64,000 nucleotides of DNA from the NCBI RefSeq assembly GCF_000143415.4, contig NW_003314284.1, forward strand, positions 62,001 through 126,000, read 5' to 3'. The position numbers and the translations under genes are program-made. Numbering within the stretch: position 1 is the first letter of the stretch; the number at the start of each line of letters is the position of its first letter. The notes beneath the pieces were generated by a model. That model was given only the letters and a program-made list of their open reading frames with translations, was not told where the DNA came from and did no database searches. The DNA is from Selaginella moellendorffii (Eukaryota > Streptophyta > Lycopodiopsida > Selaginellales > Selaginellaceae). Positions 50,692-61,251 of the stretch are shown here, piece after piece.

Positions 50692-53304
50692 TCATGACGT
50701 GGCATACATGTTGGCCAGCAGCACATAGGGCACGGCGTCCATGGGGCGAAGCCTCGACGCCTCGCGAGCGGCGCCGTGGGCACTACCCCAGCCCTCGCCA
50801 TGGATCTGGCACGCATGGAGCAAGATCTTCCACACTGCGGTGCTAGGGCGGAAGGGCATTGTCCGCGCTACATCCGCGGCATCTCCCATGGATCCCGCCC
50901 TCGCCAGGGCATCCACCACCGAGCTCCAGTGCCTCTTTGCCTGTTCTACTCCGTGATCTTCCCTCATGTAGATAAATCTCTCCCACACCTCGTCCAGCAA
51001 TCCCGTGTGGCAGCACGACGCTAGCAACTGCGAGAAGGTCGCTTGATTCGGCTCCAGTCCCTCCAGATGGATCGAGTGGAATGCCTCCACCACGCCCCTG
51101 GAATCGCCCGCGCGAGCGATCGCGGCAACGATCGCGTTCCATGAGCTTATCGATGCGCGTGTGTTGCTCTTCGCGAGATCTTGGAAGGATCGGCGAGCAT
51201 CAGGCAGCAATCCTCCCCTGCCATACAGGTTGATCATCGCCACGCCCAATATTTCGCGCTGATCGCCATCGCCCAGGTTGATCGCCGCCGCTCGAGCGTG
51301 GATCTCGCGAGCTTGATCGATCCTGCCCAGCTGCGAGCACGCAGAGATCGCAATGGCGAGCGTGGCGGCGCTGGCTTTTACGCCCTCGAGATCCATCGTG
51401 TGGAGGAGGTGGATCGCATCGCCGGCTTGATTGTTCTTGGCGAGAGCCTCGATCATCGCGTTCCATGTCACGGTATTCTTGCATTTGATTTCTTGGAAGA
51501 CCTTGAGAGATTCCTCCACGCAGCCGCAATCGCCATAGCTGGCGATCAAGGCCGATCCAACCACAGCGCCAAGATCTAGATCCCCATGAATCGACTGAGC
51601 TCTCGCATGGATCTTGGCAATCTCTCCCACTCTCGCACACGACGCGAGGATGGTGCTCAAGGTGAAATCGTTGGGCTGGATCTCTTGATCGAAATCCATC
51701 TGCTCAAAGAGAACAAGCGCCTCGCGATGGAATCCCTGCCGCGCGTACGCATCGATCATCGCGGTCCACGACACGACGCTGCGATTCCTCATCCCATCGA
51801 AGATCCGCCGCGCGTCCGCGAGGCTGCCAAGCTTGCCAAACGCGTTGATCATCGAATTCTCTAGGACGAACAGCATTGATGGATTGGATGATAGATCCAT
51901 CGAGCTCGCGATCAGTGACTCCAATTTGATCGCCATCGCGAGCGCGCGATCACGACCATCGCAGCCAAGCGTGGACAACGCATCGAAGACGCTGACGAGG
52001 GTGGCTGGATTTGGGGCAATCCCTTCCAAGCACAGGCGATGGAAGAGCTCGATCGCTTGCTGGCTCTCCAGTGCCGCTAGCAAAGAATTCCACACCACGA
52101 TATCGCGCTTGTCCGAGACCACGGCAAACGATTCACACGCATCGTCCAAGATCCCGGATCGAGCAAGCATGCTCACGATCGCGCTGCCGACGAAGGGATC
52201 GGTGTGTAATCCAGCTGCGCGAGCCCTCGCGGCGAGTTCTTGGGGTCTTGGATTGGAGATTGGGGGGATGCTTTCGCCAAATGCGCCAATCGTGCTCACT
52301 ATTGCGATCTTGTCTGGCTTGGTTCCATCCAGATCCATCCGCCACAGCAATCGCGCGGCCTCATCGGATCGCCCGGCCTGGACGAGCGCCGCCATCGCGA
52401 TCGACCATGACACGGCGTTCTTGGCAGTGATCTCTTCAAATGCGGCCATCGAATCGTCAAAGCTCTGGCATTGAGCGTACATTCTCACGATGCAATTCCC
52501 CACCACGGTGGATCGATCCATCCGGTCATCAGCGATCGCTCTTGCGTGGATTGCTTTCCCCAGATCCAAGAACTTGGGATCGCAACACGCCGAGAGGGCA
52601 GTGGCGATTGTCGCAGCGTCGGGCAAACCCTGATCGAGCTCCACGATCTCTTGGAAGAGATCCAGGCACTCGCGATGGCAGCCATTGCGGGCATAGGCAG
52701 CAAGCATGGCATTCCACGCGATCACGCATCGCTTGCTCTCGATTAACTCCAGATTTGCCAGGAATTCCTCCTCCGCGGCGGCGATGATCCCACACTTCCC
52801 CAGCATGCTGATGATCGCGGTCGCAAGCACAAGATCGAATTCGATCGATGCGAGGACTCGCTGGTGAAGATCCAGTGCCTGGCCAGGGCAGCCATAGCCA
52901 GAGCACGCGTCCACCATAGCCAAGAACGTGACCTTGTTTGGGCGAACCCCTTCCAGATCCATTTGCTGGAACGCCACCATCGCTGGCACGGATTGGCCAT
53001 TCCGGGCAAATGCCGCGATGAGGATCGTCCAGGAGAAAACATTGCGATTCGCGATTCGATCGAAGGCCGCAGCAGCGTCGGCGGTGCTGCCGCATCTCCC
53101 ATACATCTCGACGAGGAGATTTCCCAGGAATGTGTGGGTGTCGAGCAGCGATCTCGCGAGCCGCGCGTGGAGGAGCTTGCCCTGGGCGAGAGCGCCAGAA
53201 TCGCGGCACTGGCGGATGAGATCGGCATACCTCGCAACGAAATCGTTGTCTAGGGCGTGGGATTTGCCAAGAACAGTGGAGCTTGGGGTTAGGGCAAATG
53301 CCAT
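50692..53304 (-). CDS. long PPR protein, PLS/E type
   Basis: Intronless, 870 residues. It starts MAFALTPSSTVLGKSHALDN and enters PPR repeats with DLIRQCRDSGALAQGKLLHA and GNLLVEMYGRCGSTADA. About 20 P, L and S repeats follow (NVFSWTILIAAFARNGQ, NRSVVSWTAMIDAYARQG). The C-terminus has an E-type region (SMGDAADVARTMPFRPSTAVW) and ends PYVLLANMYATS; no DYW domain. An organellar RNA-binding factor for editing is the family role. The N-terminus has a Ser/Thr start but no decisive targeting signal. It is the longest and best preserved PPR gene in the window. Confidence 0.93.
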   Translation of the reverse strand: MAFALTPSSTVLGKSHALDNDFVARYADLIRQCRDSGALAQGKLLHARLARSLLDTHTFLGNLLVEMYGRCGSTADAAAAFDRIANRNVFSWTILIAAFARNGQSVPAMVAFQQMDLEGVRPNKVTFLAMVDACSGYGCPGQALDLHQRVLASIEFDLVLATAIISMLGKCGIIAAAEEEFLANLELIESKRCVIAWNAMLAAYARNGCHRECLDLFQEIVELDQGLPDAATIATALSACCDPKFLDLGKAIHARAIADDRMDRSTVVGNCIVRMYAQCQSFDDSMAAFEEITAKNAVSWSIAMAALVQAGRSDEAARLLWRMDLDGTKPDKIAIVSTIGAFGESIPPISNPRPQELAARARAAGLHTDPFVGSAIVSMLARSGILDDACESFAVVSDKRDIVVWNSLLAALESQQAIELFHRLCLEGIAPNPATLVSVFDALSTLGCDGRDRALAMAIKLESLIASSMDLSSNPSMLFVLENSMINAFGKLGSLADARRIFDGMRNRSVVSWTAMIDAYARQGFHREALVLFEQMDFDQEIQPNDFTLSTILASCARVGEIAKIHARAQSIHGDLDLGAVVGSALIASYGDCGCVEESLKVFQEIKCKNTVTWNAMIEALAKNNQAGDAIHLLHTMDLEGVKASAATLAIAISACSQLGRIDQAREIHARAAAINLGDGDQREILGVAMINLYGRGGLLPDARRSFQDLAKSNTRASISSWNAIVAAIARAGDSRGVVEAFHSIHLEGLEPNQATFSQLLASCCHTGLLDEVWERFIYMREDHGVEQAKRHWSSVVDALARAGSMGDAADVARTMPFRPSTAVWKILLHACQIHGEGWGSAHGAAREASRLRPMDAVPYVLLANMYATS

Positions 53305-53346
53305 GAAAGGGGAAATAACTATTCCATGTTGCTTTACCCCTTTACC

Positions 53347-53362
53347 TTTTTAGGGTTTGTTA
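53347..53362 (+). promoter_or_regulatory. telo-box-like leader motif of rpl34
   Basis: ttttagggtttgtt lies about 16-30 bases before the rpl34 ATG. Confidence 0.45.
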
Positions 53363-53377
53363 AAAACAGGGGATAAG

Positions 53378-53848
53378 ATGGCGCTCGCAATGGCTATGGC
53401 GCCATCGCTGGGAAGAACACTCGCCCTACGCCCAATCTCCTCCTCCTCCTCTCGATTAGGTCTCGATGCGTCCTCGTTCGCGCCCACGGCCGCGGCGTCG
53501 TCCCTCTCATCCGCGCGGGGAGCGCTCTTCTCAGGTCCGATTGATTCCTTCCCTCACCAATCGATTCAACGCTAGAATCTCACAGGAGGATCGTCGTGGG
53601 GGCTCTTCTCGGCGCCGGTGTGCGTGGATGGAGCGAAGAAGCGGCCGCGGCAGCTGGTAGTGAGAGCGGGCAAGGCATCCATGGCATGCACCAAGAGATC
53701 CAGGTCTCGCAAGTCGCGGGCGAGGGCGCAGGGATTCCGGAAGAGGATGTCGACGCCCGGCGGGAGGAATGTGCTGCGGCGGCGGCGGCGAAAGGGCCGC
53801 AAGGTGCTCGTCCCTCAATCCAATCCCAACAGTGGAAAGCGGGCTTGA
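53378..53848 (+). CDS. RPL34: plastid ribosomal protein bL34c
   Basis: Two exons, 53378-53534 and 53586-53848; 139 residues. The N-terminal 80 residues are Ser/Ala/Arg-rich, a plastid transit peptide. The mature part is the short basic bL34 protein: [20 protein letters not shown] followed by [18 protein letters not shown], with a 15-residue extension. bL34 is a late, surface-exposed protein of the large ribosomal subunit. Divergent from the PPR gene with about 75 bp between the two start codons. Confidence 0.93.
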
Positions 53849-53951
53849 GAAGGAATTCCTTGGCAATGTCTAGATCTTCATTGGAATGATCCAGATCGTC
53901 ACGAGCAAAGTTTGATCTCTTGAGGACCACTTTCTTGCTGAGAACGAGGAT

Positions 53952-54392
53952 TTAAAGACCATCACTCTCCTTCATATCGGGGAAATCTTTGTTCCAGGCT
54001 TCGGTTGCTTCTTCCTTGGATCGCAGCTCCCAAAACAGCGGCTGCTCGCGCTTCCGATTCTCGCTTTCGATGATTACCTGCGGAGAAATCGTAAGAAACT
54101 CACTCTGGAGTGAGCGAGAGCGAGAGAGATTGACCTGAGCCTCGGCCAGTTTCTTCGTCTTGAGGCGGAAGCAGTTCATCACATCCCAGAATTTGTCTGT
54201 GCAAGTGTTGAAGGTGCCTTCCCGGTAGTATTCTCGGAGCTGGAATACGGGCGCTGCGAGAGCCAAAAAAAACATTTAGATGCTATGAATGTGAAGGAGC
54301 ACACACTTACAGTAGCAAAACCAGAGCGCATCCAATGCGGGCGTGCACGAAAACTTGAAAGCCTTGGGCGGCGGATCCTCTCCTTCCGCCAT
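53952..54392 (-). CDS. DUF3128/EMI1-like twin CX9C protein
   Basis: Three exons: 54311-54392, 54135-54253, 53952-54077; 108 residues. Two CX9C pairs are visible: CTPALDALWFC and CTDKFWDVMNC, with YSPVFQLREYYREGTF between them. This is the DUF3128 pattern of yeast Emi1. Twin CX9C proteins are trapped in the mitochondrial intermembrane space by Mia40-driven disulfides and often help respiratory complex assembly. The function of the plant member is unknown. Confidence 0.85.
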
Positions 54393-54655
54393 CGCGGCCA
54401 AGAACCCTAAAAGAAAATCCTACTTTCGAGCTTTTCTTGCAAACAATAGAATCTCTTGAAATTGTATAATACATTTTCATATTTCAAGATTCAACTGGAC
54501 TCTAAACACTTTTTGCGTCTGTGACACTCACACTATGGCGTGCATTTCTTGTCCCTTTGTTTTTCCAAGTTATTTAGCAGTGTAAACGCAGAGGCACCTA
54601 ACGCTTGAAATTATACGATTCTCTTCTTTGTTTGTACTTTAATATGAATTCTTTA

Positions 54656-56526
54656 CTATGGATTGCGGATGCAAATGGGCTGGAGATTAAGACGGCACAC
54701 GCTTGATGGAAGCTCCTGACAATTACGACATGTATCGAGCATGTTATGACTAGCAGATCGCCACCTTGTAGAGGCTTGTAGAGTTGCTTGTAGAGTAGCA
54801 ACTCGTCCATGTTTTCGGCCATGCCTTCGTATAACAATATAGTATTTCCAAAATATCCAACTTATGACTTCATAAATCACAGCCATCTTTGTGGTGATGG
54901 TGTATGACCTGCCGTTTTCTGGCTTGAACGAATTGTACTCATCATAGTAGACCCTCATATTGGTGCTGAACTTGTCATAATGGGTGCTCCAAGCACCTCC
55001 CTCTGTGTTGGAGTAGTACATCTTCACCCACGGGAAAGACACAATGGCGGATTGACGCTTGCTAAGGGTGAATTGAAGCTCCTGCAAAAGCAAGAAACCA
55101 ATCTCAGGGCTATAAACTTTGTTTCCAAATTGAGCATGAAAGTGTACACACCTGAGGATTGGAATAGCTACTGAGGTTCACCAACACTTCCCAAGAGTCA
55201 TAGTCGTCACCATCAACCATGTAGTACGCCCTGAATTTCATATCCACGTTGTCCTCCTCGAACACGAAGTGCGCTACTTGGATCTCCTGCTCGGGCTTCG
55301 TGTAGATATGGATTGCCGGACGACCACTGACGAACACCTGGGGCATCGCATAGAAGTTCTTCTCTACACCGACCTTGGGGCGGAAGTTGAGCTGGTAGTG
55401 CGCCTTGGTATCCACAAGGTCGCAATCCGCGTAGTACTCGTGGGACTTCGCGATCAGGCAAGCCGCGCCGTTGTGCCATTCGGTGTGGAAGTTCATCACG
55501 CCGGCAGAGATCTGGAAGAGGCTCATGGCGACGCTGGCCATGCTGGGGTACTTGAATTCCCCCCCTTCTTTCACTAGCTTGGAGAGAGCATCGAACATGA
55601 CTTGGTTGAGCGCGGATTTGATCCGGTCATTGATGTCTCTCTGGAAGTCGGCCACCTCCGAGGGGGAGTAGCCGCAGTCTTTGGCGCTTTGGATCATCTC
55701 GCGGAGCAGCGTTGAGTACAATGCGAGCGCGGATCCGTAAGAGAGGAGTGTGTGCTTCATGTAGCTGGGCTGGGAGAAGAGATTGAGCATCTGGAGGAGC
55801 TGGGCCTTGCAGTTCTCGAATCGCACCACGATCTTCTGGGTGCCGACCGAGTTATCGTCCTTGAAGGCCTCGACCGCGGCCTCGCCATTGTCCGCACAGC
55901 CCAGCAGCATCGCGTTCCAAGAGACAACGCTCCGGCGAGGCATGCTATCAAAAGCTCGCCCGCGTCACCCAAGCTCCCACACTTGGCATACATATCCACC
56001 AAGCTGCTCGTCACGTATCCGTCTAAGTCATGCTTCCTTCTCGCCGCTTCCGCGTGAATAGCCATCCCTCGTTTCAAGCTCTCCAGCTTCAGCAACATCC
56101 CGTCAACCAGCCGGGCTTCTTCCTTCACCGCCTGGATCGAGCAGTTCTTCAGCACGGCCACAAAAGTTCTCGCATCCGGTTCGCAGCTTCCACCACTTTG
56201 CATGCTTTCGAACAGCCTCATCCCCTCAGACGTAGTAGTCCTGGCTCAGCTGGGAGATGGTGGCATTGGCAGCTCGTGCTTGATCCGCGATGTTTTCAGC
56301 CAGAGCTTGCTCGTTCATCTTCCCCACCCGCCTCGAACAGCAAATCCATAGGGGCCTTTTTCTGCTCTGCGGTCGTGGAGCTCTGCGCAAACGCAATGCT
56401 CCACACATGCCCGAATATGGCTTGCACGAAGGAGCCCACAACCGGGATCATCCCGAGGCCCAGCGAAATGCCCTCCTGGAACCCATCCAGGATGGCCTGA
56501 TCAATAGCAAGATCCATTGAAAGCAT
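54656..56526 (-). pseudogene. broken gene, possibly with a crystal-toxin-like helical N-domain, carrying a PPR fragment
   Basis: Several pieces on the minus strand: an N-terminal piece (56526 down to about 56228) with a hydrophobic LGMIPVVGSFVQAIF segment; a PPR-derived stretch (about 56220-55855); a large piece (about 55852-55152); and a last exon from 55081 to near 54656 after an intron with normal borders. The large piece has a helical region then a beta-rich one. The helix text around SYGSALALYSTLLR and GYSPSEVADF weakly recalls the pore-forming N-domain of Bacillus Cry proteins and Cry-like proteins reported from ferns. That assignment is tentative. Breaks: a frame change at a G run near 56330 and the PPR insertion, which could be spliced out as an intron (GT near 56230, AG near 55856, same phase). 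Confidence 0.5.
55855..56220 (-). pseudogene. inserted PPR gene fragment
   Basis: Reads as PPR text: MRLFESMQSGG, FVAVLKNCSIQ, GYVTSSLVDMYAKCGSLGDA, then after a frame change near 55950 FDSMPRRSVVSWNAMLLG. It lies between two pieces of an unrelated gene and shares their strand. One frameshift shows it is dead as a PPR gene. Confidence 0.85.
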
Positions 56527-59500
56527 GAAAGGATTCAGAGCTCTGGAGCAAGACTAAAGCAAGAAGCCGGATGAACTTTGAGAGCAAGTTAGAAGGAACC
56601 CAACGTTATATCTGTCAGCGGTTTGGCATATAAGGAGGATATGCATTCGATGGATGGTTTTCAGCTACAAGTGGTCCATTGTTTTCATGGTTTTGTATAC
56701 ATGGCGAGCTGCAAGTTTTAGCAACCAAACAATTATCTTTACCACAATCGAAACCTCACTGGCACTAGCAAGGAGGGTGAATCTTGAATAGGCATGTCCC
56801 ACATAATTCTATGTAATTTGAGGTTGCAAACAGTTGTAAATATACATGTAAAATATAGGAGCATATAATGTAATACATGAACTTATTACTCATGTAGACT
56901 ATGGGTATCATATTATGAGCATGTCAGTCATTCCATGGGCATATTCATTGATTTGAAATTTTAGGACATTATGTATTTTGGCCAGACTCTCTAAACTACT
57001 TTGCCAAATGTTGATTGTTTAAGCAAACCTGGGTGGTACTTTGATATTCTATATTTTGGTTGTTATTCATTTAAATTAATTTTAAATTTATAAACATTTT
57101 TATACTTTATAAATTTTCCTAAACACTTCCTAGTATATTCTACCATCAAATTATTCAATAAGATTAATCTTGTGTTTATAAATTATAAATATGTTTATAA
57201 TTATAAACTTCCATTTGATCAATTAGATTAATAAATAGAAATAACACCACTATTAAAAAAATGCTTGTTGCTACATGCAAAACGTAGCAAATTATTTTGT
57301 AACACAACCAAATTTATAAATTTGGTAAAGACAATATCATTTTGAATGCATTGAGTTGTTAGGCTCAATTTCAGGCAATGTCGGCAATCAATTCAGATTT
57401 GTTGGAAAATGTTTAGGCTTTGTATGGAAGTAACATGTTAGCAAATGCAATATTACATTGTGTAAAGTTGTCAAAATAACACACTGATTATATATTTCAT
57501 CTAAGGACATATGATGGTTGTTTCTACAGGAAGATCATGATGTTCCAGATGGCAGTAAATAAAAGACTTTTGCCTTATTGAAATAAAAGATTTTTCTATT
57601 CTTATATGGAAGGTGATATAATAGATTATGTATATTTTTGTCCTACTTGCCAACAATGTAAAAGAAGAACTAAGAAATAAGTTGAGAAGTTGCAATACAT
57701 TTCAATATAGACATATCCATTTTAGAATATAACACTTGATTTCATCACTTGCTTGTCTAAATTTAAAGGTTATAACATTTTGATGGTGGTTATCAAAGAT
57801 TGCACATTTCATCATAATTATAGAAACAATGAATGTTAAGCAAGCAGTAAAACTCTTTTTCCATGAAGAGTTGTTATTTCATATATTAATGCTTTCTATA
57901 TTTGGAAGCATGCAAAGTTTGGGATAGAGCTGTCTACACAATCTCATACTAGAGAGATTAACCATTAATTCATTGTGTTTTTCATGGGAAAATTAAGCTA
58001 AGGTGTGTAAATTAACAATGGCTTTTGCTAGTTGTTCTACAAGAAATATGGATTACAATAGAAGTTGATATTTGCTAAGATGAGGAGAGTGGTAATTAAT
58101 GTTAACCTCTACAAGCCAACAATAAACCTGATGTTTAGTTTTAAATTTAATTTTTGCTTGTCTTAGCCTGATTTTAGTCATACAAGATATTAACAAGGCC
58201 ATGATCTAGTTTGCTGCTTTTTTACTAACTCTTGATCCTATCTCAGGTTCTCTACTATGAATTGTATGGCATTGAGTTGTAGATATATGAACACCACTAT
58301 GTACATTGATGCCTAACAGTCAACCATAGCCATTTGCTGAGCTTAATACTATTCAATTCTTCTCTCCTTCTTCCTCTTTGTTTCCCCTTTTACTTTTCTC
58401 TCGATCGATGATCCATTTGCTTCTGTGTGAGAGAGAGAGGATGATCCTTCTTCCACCAGCGATCTAGGGCTCGGATCACATGGGTCGAGTGTGAATTTCT
58501 CAAAATTTATGGCATGCATGGATCATGATTATAGTGGTAAATTTGAATTAATCATTGCTAAAATAGAATCTTAGAAAAAATAGATAGAATCTTCTATCTA
58601 TAAAATGAAAACAATAAAATGACACACAGAAGTTGAAAGAATTATATATCTTAATTGTATATGGATGGGTGCATATACACAGAAATCAATAGTATAAGAA
58701 TCATCTCTACCTTTAACTCTCCCACTCACAATCAGGCGGATGATCAAAGCTTGAATCTAAGCTTAAATATTGCCTAGCTAGTTTGAAATGATGGACATAG
58801 AGAGTTGATAAAAAAATATATAAAAAACTCATTAGCTAACTACCCAAAACTTTATTCTTGGTTTTGGCTTTGACACACTCTTGTTTATTGTTATGGCTTC
58901 AATCCTACCACTAGTATATGGAATTGGCTGTGAATTGCCAGACTTCCACTTCTACTACTACCAAGCACTTGAATCTCCATAAATAACTTTTCCAATTGTT
59001 AAAAATTTTAGTACTATGAAATGTTTTAATTTTTTAAATGAATTGTTAAAATCTCTCAATCTCCCATTAGCTTTATCCTTTACTTGCTGCTACTGTTGCT
59101 TAGCTCCTTATACAGTCTAATGTGTTAATTCAACATCTCACACATCTAATGCCTCATCATGGGTATTTATATATAGAAACTATAACTACATATCTTAACT
59201 ACCTTATCTGTCTTTACATTCTATTTACAATAAACTGAAAATCTAAAACCTAAAGTTTAAAGCAAAAATTCACATATATCTTGCTCTTATTCGCTCTGAC
59301 CAGATAAGCCAAAGAATCAAGGCTAGAATACATGTAGCTCTAGGAATACCATGACTTACATGGTCACACCTTAAGCTAATCAGCACCTCATTCCCATATA
59401 ATCTCTTATATGGGATTACTAACAACATGTTTCTTGTAACCAGAAAATAATCTTGTACTCGTCTTGGATGATCCATACAAAACTGAGATCTTCCTGGTTC

Positions 59501-59880
59501 TCGCTCATGAGTGTCCAGATGACTCCATTACTAATGTAGAACGAAATGTGGTAAAAAAAGCATTGGCATGCAGGATGCACACTAATTTGGGCCTTCCAGG
59601 GTCCAGACACAATGAGTTTGCTCCATGGCATTATCCACGTGGCTCATTGTGATTAGTTATGATGCCAGGTATGACTATGACTCCATGAACCAAGGCTTTG
59701 GTCGGATCTTGCAGTCTGAGTGTCGCTGGATCGTTTCCCGCAATGTTGCTCGTGCTGCCCTCTAGCATTCTCAGTGGACGAACCTCCATTGATATGGCTT
59801 GCGAGTCTGCCACTTCAAGCAATTACATCCTGGTTTTTGACAAGCCGAATGGAAATACAGTGCACCTGATTTGCAAATAG
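56527..59880. other. AT-rich gene-free region
   Basis: More than 3 kb of strongly AT-rich DNA from about 56700 to 59300 with no ORF of note on either strand, no recognisable transposon protein and no long terminal repeat I could pair. A brief GC-rich island with gagagagagg at 58420-58500 and a moderately coding-like stretch at 59650-59880 break the pattern, but neither can be identified. Probably old transposon debris. Confidence 0.6.
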
Positions 59881-60625
59881 CATGCCACTGCACCGGGAAC
59901 CACAGTTTTCTTCTTTCAAACACAGAGGCCCTTGAAACCTTCGTTGCTCACAATACTCTGGACGCCCTTTGCTTTGTTTCACCACCTGAGATTTAAAAGA
60001 AAAAAAAACAGACTAAAAAGCTTGATTACTTCGGATTACTTCGGTGGGAACACGGACGAAAGATGCTCCTCCAGTAGCACCAGCAGTCTGTAAATTTGAA
60101 ACGCAAAAGAAGCAAGCCTTACAAGCTTACCATAAATGATCTAGAACGCATTCCGTTTCATAGGCCTGTAAACTCCAACAAATATCGCGACGCCCTGGAG
60201 AAAACCACGAAACTAAATCATTCCAGTTCTCCAGTAAAGATTTTCTTACGGTAAAATTCCCAGCAGGTTTCCGGCTAGACCCGGATACAGGCCTTTCAGC
60301 ACGATCTTCCCGCTCGTGGTTCATATTGAATGAAAAGAGAAAGAAAAAGGCATGCAGGAGAACTTAAGTCAGGACAGGAGAAAAAGAAGAAATTCGAGCT
60401 TTCCTGAAGTCGAGTTCTGATAGTATCAATCGGATACAGCACGGTTTCAACGACAACTCCACGAAGTGTTGAAAAAGTTAAGAGCATGATAACTTGAGCG
60501 AAATTTATTTGCTTCCTCGCAGGGATCGCAGTTGTGGCTGCTCCACCGTGCGTTTCGATAGCTGGAAAATCACAACCATGCAAAATTGGAGGCTGTAGAG
60601 CACTCACATTGCGATTCTTCATGGC
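59880..60625 (-). pseudogene. pseudogene of mitochondrial S-adenosylmethionine carrier
   Basis: Pieces in the right order: GVVVETVLYPIDTIRTRLQ (about 60410-60485), KIVLKGLYPGLAGNLLGILP (about 60245-60310), VAIFVGVYRPMKRNAF then a TAG (about 60140-60195), TAGATGGASFVRVPTE (60040-60087) and VVKQ with a frame-shifted NEGFKGLC remnant (about 59925-59985). This is the SAM carrier of the mitochondrial carrier family, with the Px(D/E)xx(K/R) signature PIDTIR. Damage: stop codon, missing splice donor after RLQ, deletion and frameshift in the last repeat. Upstream MKNRNVSALQ near 60620 may be the old start. Confidence 0.75.
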
Positions 60626-61251
60626 GTCTTGAAACAGAAAAGACTCGATCACAATCATCCACAAAGAAAGAGACTAAACGCGCTTCTTCACGGATTTTAG
60701 GCCAATCTGTGACAAATCCGCGCCCTCAGAAACAAATTCATGGCTTGTGATACTTCGACGAATTAAGAACTCATTTAATTATCTGATAGAACGAACGGCT
60801 ACAAGAATTTACACTTTGACTGGATGAAGGAGGTGCTAAAGTACAGAACACTGGCCCGCAAAACTCACTTTGAAGTAAATCAGTGTGCCTTTTTCTTTCA
60901 CTCGTATCTAGCTCTCTCGATGCACAACGAAAACTCCACGAGCAACTAGAGGCATGTGTTTTTCTCCTTGTGCGGAAGACAAGCCAGCTCCTGAACTCTA
61001 GAAGACTTCACGCATTTGCAGCAGGGAAGAAATCGACTACATCAAATCTAACACTCCAGCAGCAGCCAAAAACTAAGCCGCGGAGATCGATATAACAACA
61101 CAGTACGAGGTTTGCTAACAGCAGCTTCAAGACGCAAGAACTGTACAAAATGATTGCATGGTTTTTTGGGTGAGAGGCTCCGATTTGGCGGTAAAAGCTC
61201 CGCATTATGAAATCGGTTTAATAATCCAGGGTTTGGGGAGATTGATGGACT
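60626..61251. other. spacer with a possible PPR N-terminal scrap
   Basis: Around 60960-61050 the plus strand reads LLNSRRLHAFAAGKKSTTSN, which resembles the start of Selaginella-type PPR proteins, but it ends in stops. No gene can be drawn. Confidence 0.3.

Noticed and set aside
59650-59880. Possible small gene SVAGSFPAMLL...
   Set aside because: No ATG of quality, no homology recognised, and it abuts the SAM carrier pseudogene on the opposite strand.
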